This document shows, in pieces, positions 25,477-33,838 of a DNA stretch of 64,000 nt. The position numbers and the translations under genes were made by a program. The notes beneath the pieces are model-generated. The model was not told where the DNA came from, made no database searches, and saw only the letters and a list, made by a program, of their open reading frames with translations. How positions within the stretch are numbered: the stretch's first letter is position 1; the number at the start of each line of letters is the position of its first letter. Source of the stretch: Paenibacillus tyrphae (GTDB lineage: Bacteria > Bacillota > Bacilli > Paenibacillales > NBRC-103111). The stretch covers positions 372,001 to 436,000 of the forward strand of contig NZ_JNVM01000010.1 of the NCBI RefSeq assembly GCF_000722545.1, given 5' to 3'.

Positions 25477-26013
25477 ATGATAAATAAAGTGATCGCGAGA
25501 TCAATAGGGAGCGCAATCCTCGCCCTCGTCATCGTTTCGATGATCGGATGCGGCGTTAATCCTCCATCTTCGGCGTTAAACGATAACGTTCAGCATGCGC
25601 CTTCGGGAAACAAACCGGAAGAAGTGAAACCGACCATAGCCTCTTCACCAATGGAATCGTGGGTCGGGGAGTATGAATTTTCGGAATACGCCCCTCCGGA
25701 TCAAAATAGGTTTTATCGAATTTCGATATATAAAGAGGATAAAAGCTACTACGCGACAATAGATATTGATGGCTTTCAAACGATGGAAAGACTTCAAGCA
25801 CAAGTGGAGGGGGACGGCAAAGGGATAAAAATCATTTTTGAAAAGTATTTACCCGATAACTTATGGGAGCCATATAGTCCCGGAGACGTCTTATTGCGAC
25901 TGGAAAAAACAGATTCGGCTTTGAACACGTTTTGGGGGAAAATTCACCCCATGCTCAAGGATCATGCCGAATCCGGCAAGACTTACTTTGAGAAGGCGGC
26001 TGGCTCAAGCTGA
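25477..26013 (+). CDS. Putative lipoprotein of unknown function
   Basis: This is a 178-residue secreted protein. A lipobox (VSMIGC, Cys25) follows a hydrophobic signal segment. The next 35 residues are a low-complexity Pro/Ser/Asn linker. A compact beta-rich domain starts at WVGEYEFSEYAPP and reads like small lipocalin-like or DUF5991-type domains, though I cannot assign it firmly. An AAGGAG site precedes the ATG. Convergent with a LysR gene. Confidence 0.72.
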   Translation: MINKVIARSIGSAILALVIVSMIGCGVNPPSSALNDNVQHAPSGNKPEEVKPTIASSPMESWVGEYEFSEYAPPDQNRFYRISIYKEDKSYYATIDIDGFQTMERLQAQVEGDGKGIKIIFEKYLPDNLWEPYSPGDVLLRLEKTDSALNTFWGKIHPMLKDHAESGKTYFEKAAGSS

Positions 26014-26020
26014 GCTCGGT

Positions 26021-26923
26021 CTATTGTGCCGCATCCTCTCCGGATTGACGAATAATCCGTACGAGATTTGCAGCAGCGGCGGACAAAGGCTCGTTTTTGC
26101 GGGTACAGATGGCAATTGTATTTTGCAGCCGGACGCCCTCGACGTAAACCCGGCATAATTCGCCGCGCTGTACATACTCCCGTACGACCAACGAAGAAAC
26201 GAAGTTGGCGCCATATCCGGCGATAACGGCCATGATCGCTTCATGCAATCCGTTAAACTGCAGCGTGATTCGGGGTTTGGATACGCTGTAGGTTCGGCAT
26301 AAAGCCAGCAATCTTTCCCGTGTCGAGCTTCCCTCCTCACGCATGACGAAAGGCTCCTTCATCATTTCGCCCAGCGAAACTTGCTGATTCGCATATTTGT
26401 GATTCGGCGCTACCACGAACCACAGCTCATCGCGAAACAACTCTTCCGTTTGAATCGCATCCGGGTATTCCTCCGCCAGTCCTCCATAAACCGCAAGGTC
26501 CACTTCCATCTGTAAAAGCTGCTTGAGCGCATCGCTTGAATTGGTCGTTGTAATCGTCATTTCTACCTGTTCGTACTGCTGTTTAAACTTCGCGATCCAA
26601 GCGGGAATCAGAAACTGGGCCGGCAAATAGGTCGCAGCCAATCGAATATGTCCGTTCGTGCCGTCGCGGTATTCGTGACAAAATTGATCGATCTGCTGTT
26701 CTACCGCGAACAGCCTTTTTGCGAGCAGCGCTATTTTTTCTCCGGCATCCGTCAGAGCAATTCCTCTTCCACTAGGCTTCAATAGAGAAATGGAAAGCTC
26801 CTTTTCAAATTTTTTGATCTGGGCCGTAATGGCCGGTTGGCTAATATTCAACAGTTCGGAGGCGCGGGTTACATTTCCTGTGGAAGCGATCGTATGAAAT
26901 AGTCGCAGGGCATGAAGATTCAT
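26021..26923 (-). CDS. LysR family regulator, divergent from the O-methyltransferase
   Basis: This is a 300-residue LysR regulator. The HTH is LRLFHTIASTGNVTRASELLNISQPAITAQIKKFEKEL; the effector domain follows. The subgroup resembles CysL/CbbR-like proteins. An AAGGAGA site lies 6-7 bases before the ATG. It probably controls the O-methyltransferase gene at 27049 across an A+T-rich gap. Confidence 0.9.
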   Translation of the reverse strand: MNLHALRLFHTIASTGNVTRASELLNISQPAITAQIKKFEKELSISLLKPSGRGIALTDAGEKIALLAKRLFAVEQQIDQFCHEYRDGTNGHIRLAATYLPAQFLIPAWIAKFKQQYEQVEMTITTTNSSDALKQLLQMEVDLAVYGGLAEEYPDAIQTEELFRDELWFVVAPNHKYANQQVSLGEMMKEPFVMREEGSSTRERLLALCRTYSVSKPRITLQFNGLHEAIMAVIAGYGANFVSSLVVREYVQRGELCRVYVEGVRLQNTIAICTRKNEPLSAAAANLVRIIRQSGEDAAQ

Positions 26924-27048
26924 GACAAGTCTCCTTAGTTCTATATATAAAATATATGAAATAGTAAAAACAATATATTATATTTATGGTTTCGAATCAA
27001 TTAAAATCAATGCGGAAGTCAAAATCAAAACAAGGGAGCTGGGGTAAC

Positions 27049-27720
27049 ATGGATGCAATGGAAATGTGGAGCCGGGTCGATCAGTATATAACGGAGAAAC
27101 TTATTCCTCACGACACCGTGCTGGAGCAGGTTTTGTCCGCAAACCGGCAAGCGGGCTTGCCGCCGTACGACGTATCTGCAGCCCAAGGAAAGCTGCTGCA
27201 ATTATTTGTCCGGATGCAAAACGCCAAACGTATTCTTGAAATCGGAACTTTGGGAGGCTACAGCACCATTTGGATGGCGAGGGCGCTGCCGGCGGACGGG
27301 CGTCTCGTTACCCTGGAGCTCGATCCGCGGCATGCGGAGGTAGCGCAGGCGAATGTATCCCTTGCTCAGGTGGAGGGCGTCGTGGAGCTCCGGGTAGGGA
27401 ACGCGCTTGAGCAGTTGGCTAGGCTGGAAGAAGAAGGAACCGCACCTTTTGATCTCATATTCATTGACGCGGATAAGCCGAATAACCCCGGATATTTGAA
27501 ATGGGCGCTTCGCTTTTCCCGCCCCGGGACGATCATTATCGGGGACAATGTCATCCGCGGCGGCGAGATTATTGACGAAGCCAGCACAGACCCCCGTGTC
27601 AATGGAGTCAGGGAGTTTTATGACCTGCTGGCGCAAGAAGACCGGATATCCGCTACGGCGATTCAGACTGTTGGCAGTAAGGGATACGATGGGTTCGTCT
27701 TAGGAGTCGTTAACGGATAA
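27049..27720 (+). CDS. SAM-dependent O-methyltransferase (COG4122 type)
   Basis: This is a class I methyltransferase of 223 residues. The SAM-binding motif I is ILEIGTLGGYSTIWMA. LVTLELDPRHAEVAQANV follows, and the metal- and catechol-binding region includes FDLIFIDADKPNNPGYL and IIIGDNVIRGG. This matches the catechol/caffeoyl-CoA O-methyltransferase family, which uses a divalent metal. The ATG at 27049 has a GGGAG site. It is divergent from a LysR gene. Confidence 0.88.
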   Translation: MDAMEMWSRVDQYITEKLIPHDTVLEQVLSANRQAGLPPYDVSAAQGKLLQLFVRMQNAKRILEIGTLGGYSTIWMARALPADGRLVTLELDPRHAEVAQANVSLAQVEGVVELRVGNALEQLARLEEEGTAPFDLIFIDADKPNNPGYLKWALRFSRPGTIIIGDNVIRGGEIIDEASTDPRVNGVREFYDLLAQEDRISATAIQTVGSKGYDGFVLGVVNG

Positions 27721-27853
27721 TTCGGCGAAAGCCATGCGCGAGGCAGAACAGCAATCCGCAAGAAGCCGCGTCCCTTTTTGTATGCTAAGATGGAGTTGTA
27801 AGGTCAGGCGAGAGGACATTCATTCCAATCGAATGCAAAAGGAGCGAATGCGT

Positions 27854-28324
27854 ATGCAAAAAATTACCCCTTTCTTGTGGTTTGACGGCAAAGCGGAAGA
27901 AGCGATGAATTTTTATACCTCCATCTTTGCAGATTCGAAGATCGAAAGCGTTACACGCTACGGAGAAGGCGGACGAGGTCCGAAGGGAACGGTCATATCG
28001 GGAACGTTCCAGCTCAACGGGCAAACATTTATGGCCTTAAACGGCGGTCCGCAGTTCACCTTTTCCCCGGCCGTCTCGTTCTTCGTGAACTGCGAGACAC
28101 AGCAGGAGATCGACGAGCTGTGGGAGAAACTCTCCGAAGGCGGGGAGAAAGGAAGATGCGGCTGGCTCACGGACAAGTACGGGCTGTCGTGGCAGATCGT
28201 TCCCAAGATTTTGGGCGAGCTGCTGCAGGACAAAGATGCCAGGAAATCGGCGAGCGTGATGCAGGCCATGCTTCAAATGGATAAACTGGACATCGAAGCT
28301 TTAAAGCGGGCTTATGAGGGATAG
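27854..28324 (+). CDS. PhnB-like VOC family protein
   Basis: This is a 156-residue protein of the PhnB/glyoxalase-like VOC fold: ITPFLWFDGKAEEAMNFYTSIF, then FQLNGQTFMALNGGPQFTFSPAVSF and a C-terminal helix. Members of this branch are often labelled 3-demethylubiquinone methyltransferase, but without evidence of methylation. The ATG at 27854 lies 10 bases after AAGGAG. It is on the same strand as the O-methyltransferase but 133 bases away. Confidence 0.82.
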   Translation: MQKITPFLWFDGKAEEAMNFYTSIFADSKIESVTRYGEGGRGPKGTVISGTFQLNGQTFMALNGGPQFTFSPAVSFFVNCETQQEIDELWEKLSEGGEKGRCGWLTDKYGLSWQIVPKILGELLQDKDARKSASVMQAMLQMDKLDIEALKRAYEG

Positions 28325-28345
28325 CTCGGGCTACGCGCCATCCCG

Positions 28346-28385
28346 GGCCGTACTCTCTTTTGAAGAGGGTACGGCCTTCTTTTTA
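28346..28385 (+). terminator. Intrinsic terminator of the VOC gene
   Basis: GGCCGTAC-TCTCT...AGAGG-GTACGGCC is followed by TTCTTTTT. Confidence 0.85.
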
Positions 28386-28394
28386 TCTTCACCG

Positions 28395-29561
28395 TTAAGC
28401 GGGCTTGACCGCAACCTTCTTCCCTCTCGTGAAACTGACCAAGGCGGCCGCCAGTCCGATCACCAGCATGAAACTCGCGGTCCAAGGGTTATACTGGAGG
28501 GTGGAAGCGGCGTTGATCATAAGTCCTCCCGTTCCAGCTCCCGCGGCCAATCCCAAATGCACGATCGATGTATTCAGGCTAAGCACAAGATTCGACGACT
28601 CCGGCGCTTGTTGAATAAAATAGCTTTGGATCGCCGGGCCGTTTGCAAACATGGAAAAGACGATGACGGCCAGCAGCGCCAACCCGATTCCAGGTATGTC
28701 GGAAACGAATGGCAGCGCGACCAGTGCGGTGATATGAACGGCAATACTGAACGTAATGACTCGGGCCGCTCCCCATCGATCGACGCCGTAGCCGCCCAGC
28801 CGGGAGCCGATGGCGCCGAAAATGCCGAAAGCCAGCATAATGAAGCTTATGTTCGAGGCTTTGACATGAAGGCTGCCTTGAAGATACGGCGTCAAATAAG
28901 TAAACAAGATCGAATTTCCCGACTCCCGGAAAAACGTGAGCAGCAGGCCGCTTACGACAACGACGCTTCCCAGCACTTTGAACTGCTGCCGGAATGAAAC
29001 CGGCGCATCCCCTTCGATATCCGGGAGAAGACGCCAGATGACGATGGTAATCCCTAAGCTGAACAAGCCCAGAATCAGGAAGATGGATTGCCAATTCAGC
29101 CAATTCGTGATCGCGATCCCGATCGGAACGCCCAAGATCATGGCGCTGCTAAAGCCTAGAATGATGGTGCCGATGGCGCTGCCCAATTTCTCGCGGGGGA
29201 CCAATTTGGCGGCCACGCCCATTGCTACGACAAGATAAACGCCCGCGCTTACTCCCAATATGACGCGGGAGGCCATCAGGATGACGATGTTCGAGCTACC
29301 GAACGATACCAAGCAGCCCACAATAAAAAGCGCCAGTGAGCCTAGCAATACTTGTCTGCGTCCCAAGCGGGCAGTGACGGACACGACGACCGGGGTGCCA
29401 ATGGCGAAGGCAAGGGAGTAAGCGGTAATCAATTGCCCGGCAAGGGCAAGGGAAATGTTTAAGCTTTCGGCAATGACATTAAGAATGCCGGATACGACAA
29501 GCTCGGAGGTTGCCGTTACAAACACGCCAAGCGCAAGAGTATAAATAGACATGCGATGCAT
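28395..29561 (-). CDS. DHA1-family MFS transporter of the HxlR module
   Basis: This is a major facilitator of about 388 residues, close in style to AraJ/NepI-type efflux proteins (SIYTLALGVFVTATSELVVSG; ARLGRRQVLLGSLALF is motif A; GFSSAMILGVPIGIAI is motif C-like). The ATG at 29561 is preferred because AAGGA lies 9 bases upstream. It is divergent from an HxlR regulator. Substrate unknown. Confidence 0.87.
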   Translation of the reverse strand: MHRMSIYTLALGVFVTATSELVVSGILNVIAESLNISLALAGQLITAYSLAFAIGTPVVVSVTARLGRRQVLLGSLALFIVGCLVSFGSSNIVILMASRVILGVSAGVYLVVAMGVAAKLVPREKLGSAIGTIILGFSSAMILGVPIGIAITNWLNWQSIFLILGLFSLGITIVIWRLLPDIEGDAPVSFRQQFKVLGSVVVVSGLLLTFFRESGNSILFTYLTPYLQGSLHVKASNISFIMLAFGIFGAIGSRLGGYGVDRWGAARVITFSIAVHITALVALPFVSDIPGIGLALLAVIVFSMFANGPAIQSYFIQQAPESSNLVLSLNTSIVHLGLAAGAGTGGLMINAASTLQYNPWTASFMLVIGLAAALVSFTRGKKVAVKPA

Positions 29562-29673
29562 TTGAATCATTCCTTTCCGCTGTCCGGGACAGCAGCCGAA
29601 ATCGGGTCATGGCCGGCGCATGCCGATTCGGCGGTTGGGATTGCGAGATCTCTTGGTTGTATTATAATAAGGG

Positions 29674-29718
29674 TACGTATTTTACGTAAGGAGGCAAAAT
29701 GTTTGGATATTATCCAAA
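29674..29718. promoter_or_regulatory. Two dyad sites between the MFS and HxlR genes
   Basis: TACGTA-TTT-TACGTA (29674-29688) and TTTGGAT-ATT-ATCCAAA (29702-29718) are both symmetric and lie in the divergent promoter region. Either is a candidate HxlR operator. Confidence 0.55.
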
Positions 29719-29734
29719 TGTTTTGACTAACTAA
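29699..29734 (+). CDS. Possible 11-residue leader ORF before HxlR
   Basis: The frame MFGYYPNVLTN begins 4 bases after a perfect AAGGAGG, a far better site than that of the HxlR gene, and stops 11-23 bases before the HxlR start. It overlaps one dyad, so it may be chance. Confidence 0.3.
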   Translation: MFGYYPNVLTN

Positions 29735-29745
29735 ATAAAAGTAAG

Positions 29746-30120
29746 TTGGTGAAGGGCATGGAGCCTGCAAAGGAAGAGGAGAAAGGGTTCTCGAGCATCT
29801 GCTCGGTGCTGCAAATTTTGGGAGCGAAATGGGCTTTCCTAGTCATTGCCGAGCTGTCCAAGGGGCCCAAACGGTTCAAGCAGCTTCATCGGGATGTGGC
29901 GGTCGTCAGGACGCAATCTTTGACGGACGTACTGCGGCATTTGGAGAACAGCGGGATTGTCCGCCGCGAAGTTTTTCCTACGGTCCCCGTAACCGTACAA
30001 TATTCGTTGACGGAAAAGGGTTTGGATTTTCAGGCTGCGCTCAAGGAAATGGAGAAATGGGCCGCCAAGTGGGGGAAGTCGGAGGCCGGGAACCCGCCGG
30101 AGGAACAAAGGCAAGTCTGA
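29746..30120 (+). CDS. HxlR family transcriptional regulator
   Basis: This is a winged-helix regulator of about 120-124 residues: SVLQILGAKWAFLVIAELSKGPKRFKQLHRDV, SLTDVLRHLENSGIVRREVFPTVPVTVQYSLTEKG. The start is unclear: GTG 29746 and ATG 29758 both have poor ribosome sites. HxlR proteins respond to aldehydes, quinones or redox state. It is divergent from an MFS gene, its likely target. Confidence 0.87.
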   Translation: MVKGMEPAKEEEKGFSSICSVLQILGAKWAFLVIAELSKGPKRFKQLHRDVAVVRTQSLTDVLRHLENSGIVRREVFPTVPVTVQYSLTEKGLDFQAALKEMEKWAAKWGKSEAGNPPEEQRQV

Positions 30121-30127
30121 TAAAAAG

Positions 30128-30166
30128 AAAGAACCGCGGTCCCATCGCTGGGATTCGCGGTTCTTT
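30128..30166 (+). terminator. Bidirectional terminator
   Basis: AAAGAACCGCG...CGCGGTTCTTT, with inner TCCCA/TGGGA pairing, lies between the convergent HxlR and LysR genes. Confidence 0.75.
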
Positions 30167-30190
30167 CACGTTTGCCGGAGCGCACGGCTT

Positions 30191-31069
30191 TTAAGATTCC
30201 CCGAACAAGTCTCGTGCGGTCTGGATAAACAACTTTACAGCAATGGAAGCTTCTTGCAGGGAAGGAGCCGCCAGGTTAATTTCTCTGTAAGGGTGAGGCG
30301 TTAGAGCATGCATTCGAACGTTGGGAGGCAAGGTTGACAGGGCAACCGAGATGTTCGACATGATCGCCACACCGAGACCTTCTTGGATCATGTTCAACGA
30401 GGTATTCACGTTATGGACGATATATTTGACCTGGAGACGGGCCCCGGCTTCCCGGAATCGCTCAAAGATCGGGATTTCATAGCCTCCGTTGCAGATGATC
30501 ATCGCCTCGTCGCTCAATTCTTGTAAATGAATGGTCGAACGGTCTGCCAGAGGATGGTCGTCCCGGATGAACAGAAACATCTCTTCTTTCAGCAAGGGAG
30601 TAATTTCAAATTCATCGTGCGGGGGAATGAGAAAAGCGACGTCGATCATTCTGGAGGCCAGCCGTTCTCTGAGGTCATCGATGGTGCCTTCGTACAGATC
30701 GAATTGAATGCGGGGATATTTTTCCCCGATGACTCTGAAAATTTTGGGCAGAAAATAAGCGGAAGCCGAGGGGAAAGAGCCGATCCGAATCGTCCCGACT
30801 TCGAAGCCTTTTTCGGCCATCACTTCTTGCTCCACCTTCTCGAAGCCCTGCAAAATATCCCGGAACACAATCAAGAGGCGTTCGCCGATGTCCGTCAAAA
30901 TAATCCCGTTCCGGCGGTCGCGGATCAGGAGAGTCACGCCGAGCTCAGCTTCCAGCGTGGAGACGGCGCGGCTAACGGCAGGCTGTGTCATATTCAGTTC
31001 ATGACCGGCTTTGGTAAAGCTCCCGGTTTCGGCGATTTTGACGAACAGTTGAATTTGGGAATGGGTCAT
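30191..31069 (-). CDS. LysR family regulator, divergent from the DMT transporter
   Basis: This is a LysR regulator of about 292 residues. The HTH is SQIQLFVKIAETGSFTKAGHELNMTQPAVSRAVSTLE; the effector domain follows. The ATG at 31069 matches family N-termini, but its AAGGAG is 15 bases away, so initiation may be weak. It is divergent from the EamA transporter and probably controls it. Confidence 0.87.
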   Translation of the reverse strand: MTHSQIQLFVKIAETGSFTKAGHELNMTQPAVSRAVSTLEAELGVTLLIRDRRNGIILTDIGERLLIVFRDILQGFEKVEQEVMAEKGFEVGTIRIGSFPSASAYFLPKIFRVIGEKYPRIQFDLYEGTIDDLRERLASRMIDVAFLIPPHDEFEITPLLKEEMFLFIRDDHPLADRSTIHLQELSDEAMIICNGGYEIPIFERFREAGARLQVKYIVHNVNTSLNMIQEGLGVAIMSNISVALSTLPPNVRMHALTPHPYREINLAAPSLQEASIAVKLFIQTARDLFGES

Positions 31070-31165
31070 AACACTTATGGTATGCTCCTTATAATAAACA
31101 TTCATTTTATTTATTTCGATAGTTATTGTATCATGAGTAAACATTGACAACAAGGAGTGTTCATC

Positions 31166-32071
31166 GTGTTGCAGCTCTCACGCTCGCGGGCGGCTTTGTA
31201 TCTCACTTTTCTCGTTATCGTCTGGGGAATCAACTGGCCGCTGTCCAAATATACGCTTTCCTTTTCGCCGCCTTTGTTATTTGCAGGCTTGAGGACGTGC
31301 ATCGGGGGATTGATTCTCATCTGCGTCGCCTTGCCCGGCTACAAGAAGCTCAATTGGAAGCAGACGTGGCCCGTTTATGTGATTTCGTCCGTACTGAACA
31401 TCATTCTTTTTTACGGCCTTCAAACGATAGGACTGAACTATTTGCCGGCCGGTCTCTTCTCGGCTATCGTTTTCTTACAGCCCGTATTGCTCGGGATTTT
31501 ATCTTGGCTGTGGCTGGGAGAAGAGATGTTCGGCTTGAAATGGATCGGGCTTGTGCTCGGATTCCTTGGCGTATTCGAGATCAGCGCAAGCAGTCTGGCC
31601 GGACATCTGTCCGTTACCGGGATCGTGCTCGCTCTCGGCTGTGCAGTGAGCTGGGCTTTGGGTACCATGTATACGAAGAAAATGTCGGCGCGGGTCGATA
31701 TGGTCTGGGCCGTGGCGCTTCAATTGATGATCGGCGGCATTTTGCTGCTGGGTTCGGGTTCTGTCCTGGAAAAATGGACGGATATCGTCTGGAACGTTCC
31801 GTTCGTATCGAGTCTGCTGTTTATTTCGGTTTTCGTTATTGCGCTAGGCTGGCTCGCTTACTTCAAGCTTGTCGGCTCCGGCGAAGCCGGTAAGGTCGGA
31901 GCGTTTACGTTTCTGATCCCGCTGATTGCGATTACTTGCAGCGTCCTGTTTCTGGGCGAGCGGATATCGGTCAATTTGGTGGCGGGACTCGTGCTCATCG
32001 TCGGCAGCATTCTGCTGGTCAATGCAAGATCGATACGCTTGGTGAAAAAGCCGACAGGATTACAGAGGTAA
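31166..32071 (+). CDS. EamA/DMT superfamily transporter
   Basis: This is a 10-TM drug/metabolite exporter of about 301 residues with two EamA repeats: the first opens YLTFLVIVWGINWPLSKY and the second GIVLALGCAVSWALGTMYTKK. The GTG at 31166 lies 8 bases after AAGGAG and is preferred to 31157. The divergent LysR likely regulates it. These proteins usually export amino acids or metabolites. Confidence 0.87.
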   Translation: MLQLSRSRAALYLTFLVIVWGINWPLSKYTLSFSPPLLFAGLRTCIGGLILICVALPGYKKLNWKQTWPVYVISSVLNIILFYGLQTIGLNYLPAGLFSAIVFLQPVLLGILSWLWLGEEMFGLKWIGLVLGFLGVFEISASSLAGHLSVTGIVLALGCAVSWALGTMYTKKMSARVDMVWAVALQLMIGGILLLGSGSVLEKWTDIVWNVPFVSSLLFISVFVIALGWLAYFKLVGSGEAGKVGAFTFLIPLIAITCSVLFLGERISVNLVAGLVLIVGSILLVNARSIRLVKKPTGLQR

Positions 32072-32108
32072 ACGGATCGGAACAGCGCCAATTGGCGAAA
32101 AAAAAGAT

Positions 32109-32179
32109 AACCCCCGACGTGAGCTTGCGTTTGGCCGGCGGGCTTGATGCGGGCGCGATAAAAGTCGGGGTTGTTTTTT
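32109..32179 (+). terminator. Large terminator hairpin of the DMT gene
   Basis: AACCCCCGAC (32109-32118) pairs with GTCGGGGTT (32164-32172), followed by GTTTTTTG. The 45-base interior contains further GC-rich pairing. Confidence 0.75.
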
Positions 32180-32188
32180 GTTTTAAAG

Positions 32189-32206
32189 TGTGCTAAATTA
32201 AGCACA
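32189..32206. promoter_or_regulatory. Rrf2 operator candidate 1
   Basis: The TGTGC-N8-GCACA dyad lies 38 bases before the Rrf2-family gene. The same half-sites recur before the next gene. Confidence 0.6.
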
Positions 32207-32243
32207 TTAAAAGCAGTGGCCGGAGGAGGCTGTTCAGGGCAAC

Positions 32244-32645
32244 ATGGCACAAATCAAGCGGTTCGGCTTCGGGCTGCAAGCTTTAATCGTACTCGCCTTA
32301 TCTTCGGAGCAGCGTTCCAGTGCCGAAATGGCGGAAGAGATCCGCTGCGAGCCGACAGCGCTTCGCAAAATTTTAGCTCAACTGGCGGAAGCCGGCATTG
32401 TGGAAGTGAAGCAGGGCAGAGCAGGGGGCTATCAGTTGACCCGAAAGCCCGGAGAGATTACGCTGTCCGAGATCTATAACGCTTTGCACGAAGAAGAGCC
32501 CTTATGGAACCAGATGCTGGATACGACAGGAAATCATTTGTTTGGAAAAAAGGTCAACGAATCGTTTCAGAAACTCATGACCGACATTATTGTGCAGGTA
32601 GACCATGTGCTGGGCACCTATACGATTGCCGACCTGCTCGAATGA
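32244..32645 (+). CDS. Rrf2 family transcriptional regulator
   Basis: This is a 133-residue Rrf2-type winged-helix protein: GLQALIVLALSSEQRSSAEMAEEIRCEPTALRKILAQLAEAGIVEVKQGRAGGYQL. It lacks the three-Cys cluster of IscR/NsrR, so it is not an iron-sulfur sensor of that kind and is closer to YwnA/CymR-like members. Matching dyads lie before it and before the AbrB-type gene, indicating autoregulation and control of the following operon. Confidence 0.88.
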   Translation: MAQIKRFGFGLQALIVLALSSEQRSSAEMAEEIRCEPTALRKILAQLAEAGIVEVKQGRAGGYQLTRKPGEITLSEIYNALHEEEPLWNQMLDTTGNHLFGKKVNESFQKLMTDIIVQVDHVLGTYTIADLLE

Positions 32646-32663
32646 TCTCTTTTTTTTACTCTA

Positions 32664-32687
32664 ATATGTGCATAAAAATGCACATAT
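32664..32687. promoter_or_regulatory. Rrf2 operator candidate 2
   Basis: The ATATGTGCAT-N4-ATGCACATAT perfect dyad lies 39 bases before the membrane AbrB gene and shares TGTGC/GCACA with the site before the Rrf2 gene. Confidence 0.65.
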
Positions 32688-32725
32688 TATTCAAAATAAC
32701 GATAGAAAGATAGGGAGGGAGAGTA

Positions 32726-33838
32726 ATGGATAAACGAAAAACCCCGATCCGCTTCACCGGGATCGCCTACTCTCTGATTGCGGCTGTCATCGGCGGCATC
32801 GCGTTCAAGCTGCTGCATCTGCCGATCCCCTGGCTGCTGGGTCCGATGTTCGCCGTTTTGATCGGATCGAATGTGTTCAAGGGACGTTTCGCATGGCCCG
32901 GGCAGTTCAGAAACGCAGGCATGATCGTCGTCGGGTACACGATCGGGCTGGCCATGACGGCGGCGGCGCTGAAGGAAATGTCGTATCAGCTGCCGTCAAT
33001 GCTGCTCATGACGCTGCTGCTGCTTCTTTGGTGCGCGGGCATCGCCTATCCCGTCTCCAGGCTGGCGGAGATCGATTACAAATCCTCGCTGCTGGGAAGC
33101 ATACCCGGAGGGCTGACGCAGGTTCTTGTGTTGGCGGAGGAAACCGACGGGGTCGATCTCACAGTCGTCACCGTCACGCAGGTGATCCGGCTGATCCTGA
33201 TCATCACGTGCGTGCCCTTGCTGGTAACGAGTCCGCTCTTCGGGCAAGCGCACGAAGGTTCGGGGTCCGGCGCTCCGTTGTCCGCCGTTTCGGCGGGTTG
33301 GGACAGCGGGATGATTCTGAACCTGCTCGTTTATGCGCTGGTCAGCGTGGGATGCGCCATTTTGGGGAACAAGATCAAATTCCCGACCGCGTTTTTGCTG
33401 GGTCCGGCTATCGGAACGGCGGTTCTTCAATGGACCGGCTTTCAGGGACCGCCGCTTCCGTCCTTTGTCCTTAACGCGGCGCAGCTCTTGATTGGCGTTC
33501 ACGTAGGGCTGATGCTGAAGCCGGGCCGGTTGACGCATAAGGTGCGGACGATCTCGCTGGCGGTTGGCAGCGGACTGCTGCTGATGCTGGGGGCCTTGGG
33601 CTTGAGCGTGCTGCTGACCAAGCTCCAGTCCGTCTCCGCCGCCACCGGGCTGTTAAGTCTCGCTCCCGGGGGGATGGATCAAATGGGCATTATCGCCCAT
33701 GAGATTCATGCGGATTTGTCAATGGTGGCCGGCTATCAGTTGTTTCGTACCTTTTTTATCTTTTTCGCGGTACCGCCTTTGTTGAAGGCGATGTTCCGAT
33801 ATAATCGCAAAGAAACCAAACGGAGGGAAACTCAATGA
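32726..33838 (+). CDS. AbrB-family (AbrB duplication) membrane transporter
   Basis: This is a 370-residue integral membrane protein of the family called AbrB duplication or putative ammonia monooxygenase (PF05145), unrelated to the AbrB DNA-binding protein. It has two similar halves: HLPIPWLLGPMFAVLIGSN with RNAGMIVVGYTIGLAMT, and KFPTAFLLGPAIGTAVL with NAAQLLIGVHVGLMLKPG. SIPGGLTQVLVLAEE and SLAPGGMDQMGIIAHE are paired re-entrant-like motifs. GGAGGGAGAG precedes the ATG. It overlaps the isochorismatase-like gene and is likely controlled by the Rrf2 protein. Confidence 0.85.
   Translation: MDKRKTPIRFTGIAYSLIAAVIGGIAFKLLHLPIPWLLGPMFAVLIGSNVFKGRFAWPGQFRNAGMIVVGYTIGLAMTAAALKEMSYQLPSMLLMTLLLLLWCAGIAYPVSRLAEIDYKSSLLGSIPGGLTQVLVLAEETDGVDLTVVTVTQVIRLILIITCVPLLVTSPLFGQAHEGSGSGAPLSAVSAGWDSGMILNLLVYALVSVGCAILGNKIKFPTAFLLGPAIGTAVLQWTGFQGPPLPSFVLNAAQLLIGVHVGLMLKPGRLTHKVRTISLAVGSGLLLMLGALGLSVLLTKLQSVSAATGLLSLAPGGMDQMGIIAHEIHADLSMVAGYQLFRTFFIFFAVPPLLKAMFRYNRKETKRRETQ

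Noticed and set aside
28314..28997. 227-codon plus-strand frame
   Set aside because: It is antisense to the MFS gene at 28395-29561 and crosses a terminator.
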